From Bombyx mori (taxonomy: Eukaryota > Arthropoda > Insecta > Lepidoptera > Bombycidae): a stretch of DNA of 64,000 nt. The notes under the pieces were generated by a model. The model did not search any database, was not told the DNA's origin, and saw nothing but the letters and a program-made list of their open reading frames with translations. The stretch spans positions 9,921,501-9,985,500 of the forward strand of contig NC_085112.1 in the NCBI RefSeq assembly GCF_030269925.1. The letters are read 5' to 3'. Both the position numbers and the translations under genes were made by a program. This document shows positions 10,666 through 21,711 of the stretch, in pieces. Each line of letters opens with the position of its first letter. The stretch's first letter is position 1.

Positions 10666-12192
10666 TTAAACCAGCGTGCGCTGGACGGACTTGATGACGT
10701 CCATATGTTCGAACGTCGCGTATAGGCGGTCGTCGGCCGTGACCGCCCTGCGCATGGCGTCGGCGAATGAACGCATGCGGTCTATGTTTATAGCGGCGAT
10801 GTAATCTCGTATGATCGAGAAGTCGTTTGAGTGCGTGGGGCCGGGGCGAGGCGCAGGACCGGGCGCGGGCGCGGGGGCGGGGCGCGGCGCGAGTAGAGGT
10901 TGCGGCGCGTACCGCGGTTGGGGTGCCGGTGTCGTTCCTGCCTTCGTGAACGGCAACGGTTTCGCCCACGCGGAGACGATGGGCACCGGAGCCGGTACGA
11001 AAGCCGGTTTCGGCGCGCGGGGCGCCGAAGTCTTTGGGCCAGCGGTTTTGGGGGGCGCGTTTGCCGGGCGCTTCCGTGGAGCCTTGGGGCATCCACGGTA
11101 GTTGGCCGTGTGTCCCTGCTTTCGGCAGAGTACACAGCTCGGCGGCTCCGTCGCTGTCTTCTTTACGCGCGAGCAATCGGTGGTCGCGTGATCGTCTAGA
11201 CACTTCACGCAACGCGGTCGCGCGTTGCAGTTACGCGCGGAGTGGCCATAGAGCTGGCAACGGTGGCACTGCCCGGGAGTGCCGCGTTTGTAGGGGGCCT
11301 CTACGGTGACCCCCGATAGGCCGCACACGGTGCGGGGACATGAGGCAATTTTCTTGCCCTCCGGTGTGGGTTCTAGTGCTACGAGCACCATATCATACGC
11401 GAATTTGTCGCGCCCGCTATGCATCCGGTGCACACTTATGACGGGGTAGGACTGACCTACCAGGTCATTCTTAATTTGCTCGACGTCGAGCTCTTTTGGG
11501 ACTCCGCGTATTACGACGCGGAGTTCACGCTCCTCCTGGAGCGCATAGGTGTGATAACCTATGCGTTCCTTGCGGAGGTATGCGGTCAACGACCTATGGT
11601 CGTCTGATGTTTCGACCTTGATTTGTATTCCATGCGGGATATTTCTTGCATGGACTACATTTATCTTTTGGACCTTAAGGGCCAGGGATACGCGATCCCA
11701 CGACGACTTTTCCCGCAGGATGACCGGCGGCGGCGCGGGAACTTTTCGGACGGGCGCGGGCCCGGGGCGAGGCGACGGGGTTGCGCGGCGAGGGGAGTCC
11801 GGGCTTACAACGGTCTTAGGCCGCGAGGCGATCGCGGCCTTGGGTTGCTTAGGCGCCGTGGGCGGATCCACAGCGCGGGCGCGTTTTTTGCCGCGCGCGA
11901 CGGTGGTGAACCCTTCCGAGGTTCCCGGTTGAGGACTCGCGGTGGACTCATACTCCATTTCCGACTCGGAGTCGGAGCCGGAGCTTACTGCTACGGAGGA
12001 CGCGATCGACACGGGCGCGGGGGTGGGGTGCGACAGTGGCGAGTCGCGAAGTACCGGCGCGGGGGGCGACAGCGGAGAGTCGCGGAGTGCCGGCGCGTCA
12101 AGGCCGGCCTTGCAGGCTTCGAATCGTGAGATGATGTCCGGACAAAAGTCGCGGACGAACTTGAAAAAGAGCGCGCCGTTGGCGTCACTCAT
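10666..12192 (-). CDS. Jockey-like ORF1 (gag-like RNA-binding protein)
   Basis: An intact 508-codon ORF1, which in LINEs encodes the protein that binds element RNA and forms the ribonucleoprotein. The N-terminal ~60 residues include FFKFVRDFCPDII. A Ser/Pro/Ala-rich acidic and basic linker follows (to about 170). Next is a domain containing RELRVVIRGVPKELD (about 225-300) that resembles the C2HC-associated gag domain of jockey elements. Three zinc knuckles follow: CHRCQLYGHSARNC (309-322), CVKCLDDHATTDC, and CVLCRKQGHTANYRGC. The C-terminal tail is Pro/Ala-rich and ends in a short helical region (IIRDYIAAINIDRMRSFADAMRRA). It is followed 13 bases downstream by the ORF2 ATG. The start at 12192 has a 530-base leader upstream. 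Confidence 0.9.
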   Translation of the reverse strand: MSDANGALFFKFVRDFCPDIISRFEACKAGLDAPALRDSPLSPPAPVLRDSPLSHPTPAPVSIASSVAVSSGSDSESEMEYESTASPQPGTSEGFTTVARGKKRARAVDPPTAPKQPKAAIASRPKTVVSPDSPRRATPSPRPGPAPVRKVPAPPPVILREKSSWDRVSLALKVQKINVVHARNIPHGIQIKVETSDDHRSLTAYLRKERIGYHTYALQEERELRVVIRGVPKELDVEQIKNDLVGQSYPVISVHRMHSGRDKFAYDMVLVALEPTPEGKKIASCPRTVCGLSGVTVEAPYKRGTPGQCHRCQLYGHSARNCNARPRCVKCLDDHATTDCSRVKKTATEPPSCVLCRKQGHTANYRGCPKAPRKRPANAPPKTAGPKTSAPRAPKPAFVPAPVPIVSAWAKPLPFTKAGTTPAPQPRYAPQPLLAPRPAPAPAPGPAPRPGPTHSNDFSIIRDYIAAINIDRMRSFADAMRRAVTADDRLYATFEHMDVIKSVQRTLV

Positions 12193-12722
12193 GGTGACGT
12201 GTGCCCGGGGGGGGCGTCCCCGGGACTTAATGCTAACTCGCCGAAAGGCGAGTCCCCTGAGTGGGAGTTATACCCCCTGCGCTGTACTTGCCAGCAGTGA
12301 TTTGCAGGGGGGGGATGCCTATGCCGTGAAAACGGCAGTCAGCTGGGATTGGGGTGGAGAGTTTGGGAAGGTGGGGCCCCACTGGGTTGTGAGTGCCACA
12401 ACAAGCGGTGATCGCAGTGGGGTTTAGTCTTTAAAAAGACTGTTTTGCACGCCGAATATATAAATGAATTTAATATATGAAATGGATGAGTGATAATGAG
12501 TTGGCGTTACGAGTGCACAACAACAAGCTCGAACTGTTTTTGAGATTCAAGGTCGCGACGCCAGCGACAGCGCGTCGAGAATGCACAACAATGTCGCGAT
12601 CTATGCGACAACGACAATGTCGGGCAACTCACAACTCACGTTCGCGACGGCAGCGACAATTTTTCACAAAAACGCGTCCGGACCAAATGGTGTTGCAATC
12701 GGAACTGTTGATGTTTTGATTT
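12193..12722 (-). promoter_or_regulatory. LINE 5' UTR, presumed internal promoter region
   Basis: Non-coding leader from ORF1 to the target duplication. The part next to ORF1 is GC-rich with a small inverted motif (CTCGCCGAAAGGCGAG) and the distal part repeats CGCGAC/GTCGC motifs. Jockey-type LINEs carry promoters inside the 5' UTR. That role is inferred here, and no specific element was proven. Confidence 0.55.
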
Positions 12723-12732
12723 TTCATACTAG
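12723..12732. repeat. Target-site duplication, right copy
   Basis: TTCATACTAG, identical to 7651-7660. Confidence 0.9.
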
Positions 12733-13415
12733 AACTTGATACTAGATAGGTTAATGGATAGAACAGCACTCGTCCAGTACGACATTACGTCCTATCCACG
12801 ATGCTTGTACACAATCACACTATACTATTTTTAAGTCGTGAAAGTCCTCAGTGAATATTATGGAAGTTAATATTTCAAGCATCTTATAATATGGCTTGAT
12901 GGCATGTTATTGGGCGTCTCACGTCACTCCAATGCGTATTCCCAATGCTTTAATCAAAATTGACGACTTGTGAGGACCTGAGCAAATCCGGAAACTAACT
13001 ATTCCTGGCCTGGTCTACAATGAAACATACTAAATTGTTACAGCGTAAGTAACAGAAGTAAGTAGTTCTAGAGCACATTCAAGTTTTATGTTCGCCATTA
13101 TTTTTAGAAGCCATCGTGAACTTGTTGGATTCGACTCCTTTAATTTTAACTTTTTCGACTTTTACAATGACAGTGTTGTACTTTTTGTGAACGTAAAATG
13201 TGAAATATACGTAAAGAAGTCATTATTTTATATAAATTAATGCATTACATCCAAACACACGAGGTTTCTTTTTCTTTTTTGGGTGCTTAAAAAGTACCAG
13301 TAAAAATGTATTATTTGATGATATATTTTCAGTATAGTATTTTTGATGATATATTCAATGTGTTCAGTGTTGGTGTGATAACAAGCCTTTTCGAGAACAT
13401 ATTCTAGTTTTAATC
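12733..13415. other. AT-rich unique DNA
   Basis: No gene recognised. Confidence 0.4.
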
Positions 13416-13540
13416 CGCTTGGCTCAGGCAGCGGCTTGGCTCTGCTCCTGGCATTGCTGAAGTCCATGGGCGACGGTAACCACTCACCATCAGATGGGCC
13501 GTATGCTCGTCTGCCTACAAGGGCAATATTTTTTTTTATA
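13416..13540 (+). repeat. LINE 3'-end fragment (family B)
   Basis: Contains GGCAGCGGCTTGGCTCTG, GCATTGCTGAAGTCCATGGG and ACCACTCACCATCAGATGGG, then a broken tail. 5'-truncated. Confidence 0.65.
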
Positions 13541-13626
13541 GCTTGAACTAGCTCATGATTCCATTTCTATTGAGTGGTAATCGGAGTGCATGCTGTAACT
13601 CTGTCAATGTCGTCATTTTGAAATAT

Positions 13627-13721
13627 GAGCTCTAAGTCTCATTCCTATAGTACAACGTATGCCCCACTCATTGAATCGGAATGCATTACTGCGTCGCGAC
13701 AAGAATAGGCAGCGGTGGTAG
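13627..13721 (-). repeat. Bm1-like SINE, decayed internal fragment
   Basis: About 95 bases match the middle of the SINE (CTAAGTCTCA…ACAACG…GCCCCAC…GCATTACTGC…AATAGGCAG) with many changes and no tail. An old copy. Confidence 0.6.
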
Positions 13722-13836
13722 TTTTGAAAAAATAAAAACATGCTATACCAAACTTCGAACCTCTAATCTTTTGTTTAATAGTAATTATGTTACTGTGACT
13801 TTTTTTTGAATCAAATTCGCGAATTCGATCTTAATG

Positions 13837-13952
13837 GTAAGCAGCGGCGTGGCTCTGTCCCTGGTATTGCTGAAGTCCATGGGCGACGGTAACCACTCAC
13901 CATCAGGTGGGCCGCATGCTCGTCTGCCTACACAGGCAATAAAAAAAGCTGA
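13837..13952 (+). repeat. LINE 3'-end fragment (family B)
   Basis: Same family B tail, ending in GGCAATAAAAAAAG. 5'-truncated. Confidence 0.7.
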
Positions 13953-14457
13953 CCAACTCCACGAACAGGCAACGCGTTTTTATTAAAAATATTGAAAAAA
14001 GTATTAGTATTTATGTTTCGTGTATTTCCTAGTTCCTATTCCTTAGTTTAGAGTCTAATGAGCAAATATGCTTTCCACTCGATTTTCGTTCGCCTATAAC
14101 GTAAAATTACGTGAAGTAGACCGTTAAACACCGTATTGAAACATTATTAAAGCGTTGATAATTAATCTTTTAATTATCATTCTCGGGGAACGTATAACCG
14201 GATCAAATTATTAAGTATATAATTAGTAAATTTGTTATTAAATAATATTTGTTGAACAAATTAAATTCGATTTTACAAAATTAATAACAGTTTAATATGA
14301 TTAGGTATTTATATTTTGTAAATCGATGAGCGTAAGTTGATTCATTTTTGATAGACTAGCACTGGTTACGGATCAATTTTTATTTCTTGCTTGTTACATA
14401 CATGTATGGTACTGTAGAATAAGCAGATGTCTTTTTTTGTAATGTATGATGTGTACT
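13953..14457. other. AT-rich unique DNA
   Basis: No gene recognised. Confidence 0.4.
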
Positions 14458-14698
14458 TGTAGTAGGACCTTTTGTGAGTCCACACGGGTAGGTACCACCA
14501 CCCTGTCTATTTCTGCCGTTAAGCAATAATGCGTTTCGGTTTGAAGGGTGGGGCAGCCGTTGTAACTATATTGAGACCTTAGAACTCATATCTCAAGGTG
14601 GGTGGCGGCATTTACGTTGTAGATGTCTATGAGCTCCGGCAACCACTTAACACCAGGTGGCTTGTGAGCTCGTCCACTCATCTATGCAGTAAAAAAAA
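14458..14698 (+). repeat. Bm1-like SINE, 5'-truncated copy
   Basis: Plus-strand copy from the GTAGGACC block to an A8 tail. tRNA head absent. Confidence 0.85.
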
Positions 14699-15369
14699 TT
14701 TAAAAAAAATAGCTCAGAGCGGCAATCACTGAATCTGCCAAAGTGCACTTTTGTAAGTCTATTTCTGTCGTGAATCGTCCTGTCGAATATTTTCGGGTTT
14801 AAAAGGTCGAAAATAGGCTTTACTATACAATTAAAACTTTAAGTTTCGAGACGGTACACTTTCGTGGGCTCTGGTAGACGATAAAAGATGTTATATAATG
14901 CTTATTAAAACACGTTTTTGTAGAGCAATGAAATACAAATATTGTCAGTGTAATATACTATGTATTTCTTCTTTACTTGTGAACAATATTTTTGTCTTTC
15001 CAGATCGTCTATCTTAGTGTCACTTACGCTGCGCTTACAAAGATCCGGAGAAAAGATCGCAGTCGCACTTAACAACTTCAGAACAAGTTTTACAACCAAA
15101 TTCGTTCAAAGTTTTTCCTTTAGTGGTAGAATTGTAATTCATAGATTCGTTATTTTTTTCAACTGTTCTAGTACACAACTGACTGTAGTACATTTAATGT
15201 TAATAAAAATAAACATTTCAGATAAAAGTGCTACCGGTTGGGATTTTTGGAAATTATTCTAAAGAACAGATCGGAAAAAATACATTCATATCGGAAAATT
15301 TTCGATTTTTTTCTGAGGAATTACTGTGGAAAGTTTATACTCCGAAATTATTCTGAGGAATTATTCGAG
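14699..15369. other. AT-rich unique DNA
   Basis: Small unrelated open frames on both strands (14905-15262) show no recognisable domain. At 15240-15365 a motif like GGAATTATTC/GAAATTATTC recurs several times. Confidence 0.4.
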
Positions 15370-15644
15370 ATGATCCCCTCATCTACCTCCTTTTTACCAT
15401 CACACCTCCCGCCACGGGAGCAGAGTTCATCTATATTATCTGCAACCGCTGCGTTCATCGACAGTGCGTTTCCAAACATCTTTTCTGCCACGTACCATCC
15501 GGCTTTAGAATGAACTCCCTTCCACGGTGTTTCCCGAGCGTTATGATATGTCCTTCTTCAAACGAGGCTTGCGGAGAGTATTCAATGGTAGGCAACGACT
15601 TAGCTATGCAATGCTGACGTCGATGAGCGATGGTAACCACTTTC
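15370..15644 (+). pseudogene. C-terminus of a family B LINE ORF, left part
   Basis: The plus strand carries peptide-like stretches typical of a LINE polyprotein C-terminus, such as FPERYDMSFFKRGLRRVFNGR (15527 onward), interrupted by stops. The same peptide region recurs on the minus strand at 41126-41400. The copy continues at 15877-15922, with a SINE inserted between the halves. The clade is probably CR1/L2-like, inferred from this C-terminal pattern only. Confidence 0.6.
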
Positions 15645-15876
15645 CATCATTTCTTTTCTTTTATTGCTTAGATTGGTGGACGAGCTCACAACCCACCTGG
15701 TGGTTACTGGAGCCCATAGACACCTGCAACGTAAATGCGCTACCCGCCTTGAGACATAAGTTCTAAGGCCTCAGTATAGTTACAACGGTTGCCCCACCCT
15801 TTAAACCGAAACGCATTACTGCTTCGCGGCAGAAATAGACGGGGCGGTGGTACCTACAAGAGGTCCTACCACCAGT
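15645..15876 (-). repeat. Bm1-like SINE nested in a LINE tail
   Basis: A minus-strand SINE splits the family B tail between CACTTTCCATCAT and ATCAGGTGGACCG. The shared ATCA/CAT at the two edges is consistent with a short target duplication. tRNA head absent. Confidence 0.8.
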
Positions 15877-15922
15877 ATCAGGTGGACCGTATGCTCGTCT
15901 GCCTACAAAGGCAATAAAAAAA
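15877..15922 (+). repeat. Family B LINE tail, right part
   Basis: Completes the interrupted copy: GGTGGACCGTATGCTCGTCT through AAGGCAATAAAAAAA. Confidence 0.7.
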
Positions 15923-16370
15923 TTCAGAATTACTTTAAAAAAGTTGCGGACACATTCGAAAATCGGATCCAAGCCCGTGGTATAGATGTCAAGGTGAAAC
16001 ATAGACGCACGAGGCTGTTAAAAATGTTAACACTCGATACACGGCTTACAAGTATTCGTACAAAATTTTATTGCCGACCTTTTAAAAGCCTCACCGACTT
16101 AGTGACTTGACCTTGAATAGTGTACTGGGATACGATGATAAAAAATATTTTTAAAACTAACAGAAACGCGCTTTATTAGCAAGCCAAACTAAAAGCTTAA
16201 ATGATCCTATCTTTTTTTTAATTCTAATGACCCAGGCGTCATTTTATTTCACTGTTACTGAATTCAACGGATATTAATACATCTTTTATTCGTTCTTTCC
16301 ATTGATTTCCAATTTGTGTCTAGTGAGTAAGATGTCATGCTCAAGTTAATAGCAAAATGCAAAATATAAA
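15923..16370. other. AT-rich unique DNA
   Basis: No gene recognised. Confidence 0.4.
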
Positions 16371-16650
16371 CAAGTATCAAGTACAAAGTTATAATTTGCG
16401 TAATTACTGGTGGTAGGACCTCTTGTGAGTCCGCGCGGGTAGGTACCACCGCCCTGCCTATTTCTGCCGTGAAGCAGTAATGTGTTTCGGTTTGAAGGGC
16501 GGGGCAGCCATTGTAACAATGCTGAGACCTTAGAACTCATATCTCAAGGTGGGGGGCGCATTTACGCTATAGATGTCTATGGGCTCCAGTAACCACTTAA
16601 CACCAGGTGGGCTGTGAGCTCGTCCACCCATCTAGCAATAAAAAAAAAGA
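16371..16650 (+). repeat. Bm1-like SINE, longer 5'-truncated copy
   Basis: Extends about 30 bases further 5' than most copies (TTATAATTTGCGTAATTACT), a segment also present in the full-length copy at 39170-39624. Ends in an A9 tail. Confidence 0.85.
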
Positions 16651-17812
16651 AGTATTTTACGCTGTTTTTTTCTCCTGATAGTTAAGAAGTGGTTTTGATT
16701 GTTCAATACTTAAAACACAGAAAGTTTCCACTTTATCTTTTGATGTAGTTCGTTATCGCACAACGTTTAGAAACTTCGGCTACCTAATTTAATTTTTATT
16801 CATCTTTTAGTTTTTTTTTCGCAAAACTTATTAAAAAAGAAAATAAAGTTTGGAATTTAAGGATTTTTTTTTAAATAGCTATATCTTTTTGTCCGGACTG
16901 AACCAAATCCACAATCCCCAGAAACGTAAATGAGGGAGCTGGGAAACAAAACGTATTCTAACATATTAATCAACCTTTGTTTTGCTTCGTGCTACCTAAC
17001 ATGAATGTTGGAACAATTCGATCGCATATTTTAATAAAATTTGAAGGCGGTCAATATTTTGAAACCCCCGAAGCGTGATTCATTTAGTGAGAATTTAATT
17101 AAGCAACCTACACGTAAGCAATCGTTCGGCTATTTGTTTTATACTGAGCGGTTCGTAGAGAATTTTATGTTTAAATTTTTTTATTTACTTGCTAAAAAAA
17201 TTTGAAATTACCACTCTTGAAATAATTAACTTTTTGGGTTTGGCCTTTGTAATATTTTAGTTCTTTTATATTGTGGGATATCGCTGACATTATTGTACAA
17301 TAAATTACAATCGAAAAATGTTCTTTGAATAGATAAGTTTTCTTCAACACAATGCACGATCATATGTAACAAATCGTGGCAAGTTGTAAAATTTTTTATA
17401 CTGACATTAAAAATTCTCAATATATTATAGTTAATAGCGTCCCTTTTGAACTGTAAAGTCTAAAATTAATCAACATCTTTAAATCTATCTACCACTGGTC
17501 ATCATTGGCAAGAATACAAAGTTAATTAAACTGCGGAACGTAGTGTAAACCAACAGAATAATTGAACACTTGGCGAGGCTAACGAGGACTTCAAAAAAGT
17601 GCATCCAGATCCATGAACATAGAACAAAATACAGACTGCCCGCCATACGAATTCGATGTCTATTGCGTTGCATTAGCCATTATATTTCATTGAATATCAC
17701 TACTGTATTTCTAGGTATTGGTATAAAGTATAAAACTCTAACAATGCTTTGTTAAATGAGACTCTTGGGATTACGTTTGTCCCGCCAATGCTACGACGAA
17801 TGTTTAATAGAT
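16651..17812. other. AT-rich unique DNA
   Basis: Several 60-codon frames on either strand are shorter than chance would need in this base composition. None is recognised. Confidence 0.4.
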
Positions 17813-18233
17813 ACTAGTGGTCCCCTAGTAGTCGAAATTCGACTATAATTAGTTGAAATTATAAGTTTATACATTAATATGATTCTGTTGTCAAATACTT
17901 CTATAGGAATCACAGATTTCGCGAAGACTACACTTTAGACAAATATTAATAAAGACAAACAATATTACTCTATTCTCATTTTGACCACAGACTTTAAGAA
18001 TTAAGAAAAGCTTGACAATAAGCAAATAGTATGCATGCGTGTGTGTGTGTCAAATAAATTGTAATGTTTTTATTGCTTGATTTCATGAATTTTCATGCAT
18101 AATTTAAAAATATATTAACATTCTGCACTCATTCTCTATATTCTCCATAAGCCTGGGAAATTTCATACTCCTTCGTCCGCACAATTTTCGTAAAAAGGGA
18201 TACAAAGTTTTTGCTTCACGTATTAATATATAG
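17813..18233 (+). repeat. AT-rich interspersed repeat, family D
   Basis: One of four related copies (also 19733, 27471, 63863). The left end is AGTCGAAATTCGACT, a short self-complementary hairpin. The right end is GCTTCACGTATTAATATATAG. No coding capacity. Could be a non-autonomous Helitron or a short LINE-derived repeat. Class not determined. Confidence 0.65.
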
Positions 18234-19523
18234 ATAAATATGCCAATGGGAATTAATTATTGTAACACGGAATTATTTAGTTATTACTTACTGTTGTTTT
18301 TAGGAAGTAAGTATCCCCTAATAATATACATGATGGTATTCGCCAGCGTAAAACTGTTGAGATAAATGACAAAGTACTTAATATAAAAAGAAAACGTTTT
18401 GCAAGTAAGTGCATGTAAAATTTAAAAGTGCCCGGGTAAATAAGGAAATTCGTACATGAATTTTTCAGCGAGAACGTCTTGTGATTTTGTTGGATTATAC
18501 TCGGAACAACTAAGCTTCAAGTTTCCACGAGCGAACTACGTTTGTAATATTATATCCATATTTATCATTTCCTTTCTGTTCCAAATTTCAAAAGATACAC
18601 TAATCTAACGTTAAGGCAAAACATTCCGAACTGACTTCGAAAAAAAGTATTCTTATTTGTCTCAATATACCTATAAAAATAAATACATTTCTTAACAGAT
18701 TAACTGACTCGATTCATTTCATACGTAGGCCAATCCGTTGAGCTGATGGGCCTGGAAATTTGGAAGCGTGTTACGTTCCACCTATCGAGAAACGAGAACG
18801 GATAACATTTTTTTGTAAGCAAAATCGTATTCCTTGATCATTTCCGCTTAAAACTTGGTACATATAACACCGACATTGTGATTCAAACAATAAAATGCAA
18901 TTAGGCAGCTCCTAAAAGTATTTGTTTCATTAAACTGAAATTACGTATGAATAACTCTTCAAATAAATAAATAAACTTTTTTCACAAAATTTGAGATTTA
19001 CTCTTGACACGAACGGCGAATTCAAAGGGCGCAAACAATTTCAGGGAAAAGCAATTTGCATCAATTTCCGATGTATTAATTTTTTAATTTACTATATCAG
19101 ATACAGGTCAATAGAGTTGTCCGTCAATTTTTATTTTCCGAATGGTCAGCCGACGATGGCACAGCAAGCAACTGCTTCACATAAATAATATTTTAAAATA
19201 TAAATTCAAAAGGAACCGTACAACAATCTACCTAGTTTTAATATAGAATAAAGCAAAGAATGCACTAGTCTTGCATATTATTATAATCCTATATTGTTTC
19301 TTTGTTTTACAAAGACAAAGGCTAATAAGTTTGTTGAAAGCATTTTCCATAAAACATTTACGAAAGATACTATAAAATAATTAGAAATACCTTAAATAAT
19401 TTCAGCTACAACAAAAGCTACATTTTTTTAATTTATACTACATCAATTCACGTAAGCATTTATAGTTTATACATAAATACTATTATAAAACAGTGTATTA
19501 TTTTCATAATTTTATAAATAACT
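18234..19523. other. AT-rich unique DNA
   Basis: No gene recognised. Confidence 0.4.
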
Positions 19524-19732
19524 AGCCATACTCGCCCGCTTCGCTGGGCATTTAAAATTAACATTATTATTTATTGTCATTATTATTAGGGAGTCCAACA
19601 CTCATATAAATATTAGCCTATCCATTAAGTACATGTGTTTTCTACATGGATACCAAGTTACAAGTCAATCGGATGCATGGTTCAGTAGTTATAACGGAAA
19701 ATCCATAAAAACCACTGTAGATTTATATATAT
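19524..19732 (+). repeat. Degraded RTE-like LINE end
   Basis: Starts ACTAGCCATACTCGCCCGC and runs through GGTTCAGTAGTTATAACGG, the style of RTE-type fragments common in Lepidoptera. It is directly followed by a family D repeat. Assignment from memory. Confidence 0.45.
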
Positions 19733-20164
19733 AGTCGAAATTCGACTATAATTAATTGAAATTATAAGTTTAAGCATTATTATGGGTCTATTGTCAAACA
19801 CTATTATATTTCGATAATATAACAGTATTCGCCAAAACTGCACTATAGTTCAATAATATTAAAGACAAACAATATTAATCTATATTCAATTCGACCACAG
19901 ACTTTAAACAATAACAAAAGTGTTCCAATTGAAAGTAAACAGAGAGTATATTTTTATGTATGTGTTGTGTCAAATACATGGTAGTGTGTGTAATGTTTTC
20001 TTTATTGATTTAAAGCATCTTTTACGCATTATTTAAAAAAAAATATTAGCATTGTGCACTTCCTCCATATTTTCTCTATAAGTGTGAGAAATTTCATACT
20101 CCTCCGTCCGCGCAATTTTCGTAAAAAGGGATACAAAGTTTTTGCTTCACGTATTAATATATAG
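19733..20164 (+). repeat. AT-rich interspersed repeat, family D
   Basis: Full copy with the same hairpin left end and TATTAATATATAG right end as 17813-18233. Confidence 0.65.
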
Positions 20165-20698
20165 GTGTTGGGTCAATGACATTTAAAAGTCTGCATTGAT
20201 CATACAATCAATTACGTGAACCCGTTAAATATCCTCCAAATACTTATCCTTCAGATCTAGACGTCAGACTGCGGTTGAAACGGAACCAGATAATGATGGG
20301 CCAAAGCTAAATTTATCAGCACTCGAGACAAGTATCCGAGTTACGTTCGAAGCGAGTTTTCATTGTGTCCTCGGTGGATTAATACGTGAACTTCACAAAG
20401 GGTTAACCTAAGTTTCCGGGGACCGGCGTTTCTATTAATTACCTAAGTTAGCACGATCGATATTAATTAATTAAGACCTCAATTTTGTTGGGGCACATCG
20501 ATGAGTTCTCGACTTTTTTGTAATTATGATTGCGTGTTACGTGTTTTTTTTATTTCACTAATTTATTGGACGTTTTGCTCGTCTACTTTCAAGGTAGTAC
20601 TATGGGTTATAGGCATCACAACTGTCATCATACCCAACTGCCATCACACAAATGCTTATATTTATATGTAGGTATTTATTTATATCTGTATTTATGTT
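20165..20698. other. Unique DNA, moderately GC-rich
   Basis: 20220-20450 is less AT-rich than its surroundings but has no open frame or motif that I recognise. It could be conserved non-coding DNA. Confidence 0.3.
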
Positions 20699-20942
20699 TT
20701 TTTTTATTGCTTAGATGGGTGGACGAGCTCACAGCCCACCTGGTGTTAAGTGGTTACTTTAGCCCATAGACATCCACAACGTAAATGCGCCACCCACCTT
20801 GAGATATAAGTTCTAAGGTCTCAAGTATAGTTACAACGGCTGCCCCACCCTTCAAACCGAAACGCATGACTGCTTCACAGCAGAAATAGGCAGGGGGGTG
20901 GTACCCACTCGCGCGGACTCACAAGAGGTACTACCACAAGTA
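20699..20942 (-). repeat. Bm1-like SINE, 5'-truncated copy
   Basis: Minus-strand copy with a T-run at the left and the CCTACCACC-type end slightly changed. Confidence 0.85.
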
Positions 20943-21465
20943 ATGTATGTACTTATTTATTTTTTAGTTATGTTACAATTTTTATTATATCCCTTTATTA
21001 CGTTAACCTTTGTAATTTTTTAAACTTTCACCACACAACACATTTGGAATATGTCGTTTCCGATAAGTCCGCCCGTTGTATAATACAAGTTTTAATTTTA
21101 CCTCATTAACATTTTCTGCAAATCGCTGTTATTTTGGTGTACTTGCAATGTTATATTGCATTTTAGTTTATCTTTATTGTACTGCCTAGGCAGGCTAGTC
21201 GAAACTAGCCGTGCAAGCTCACATACGCCACACAGTAAATATGACGTTACTAAAATTTTAGCAATAATAAAAGAACAATTGCCTATTTATTTATTATTAA
21301 AAGATTTTGTTTTCATTCCTCGTGGATGTCGTTTTCGTACAAGGTTACGTAAGTTACTAAATTTTCAGAAAGATTGGTACCTGTGTGCGAGTTATGAATA
21401 CAGCCACTACGCTCGATGAAACCGCAGGCATCTTAGCCTTCAGCTACTATAACTTGATAATATTT
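20943..21465. other. AT-rich unique DNA
   Basis: An 87-codon plus frame (21156-21419) lacks any recognisable domain and is not called. Confidence 0.4.
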
Positions 21466-21711
21466 ACTGGCGGTAGGACCTCTTGGGACTCCGCACGGGT
21501 AGGTACCACCACCCTGCCTATTTCTGCCGTGAAGCAGTAATGCGTTTCGGTTTGAAAGGTGGGGCAGCCGTTGTAACTATACTGAGACCTTAGAACTTAT
21601 ATCTCAAGGTGGGTGGCGCATTTACGTTGTAGATGTCTATGGGCTCCAGTAACCACTTAACACCAGGTGGGATGTGAGCGTGTACACCCTTTTAAGCAAT
21701 AAAAAAAAACT
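21466..21711 (+). repeat. Bm1-like SINE, 5'-truncated copy
   Basis: Plus-strand copy from CGGTAGGACC to an A9 tail. Confidence 0.85.

Larger units (their letters stand above)
7661..12722 (-). mobile_element. Full-length jockey-like LINE, family II
   Basis: A 5.06-kb minus-strand insertion bounded by a perfect 10-bp target duplication. In sense order it has a 530-base 5' UTR, an intact ORF1, a damaged ORF2, a 3' UTR of about 200 bases and a poly(A) tail (T16 on the plus strand). There are no terminal repeats, as expected for a LINE inserted by target-primed reverse transcription. Its proteins are clearly related to, but distinct from, family I at 48223-51833. Jockey clade is inferred from the C2HC-associated gag domain and the APE-RT order without an RNase H domain. 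Confidence 0.9.

Noticed and set aside
10631..11212. 193-codon minus frame overlapping ORF1 in another phase
   Set aside because: Arg/Ala-rich shadow of the real gag frame, which holds the conserved cysteines.
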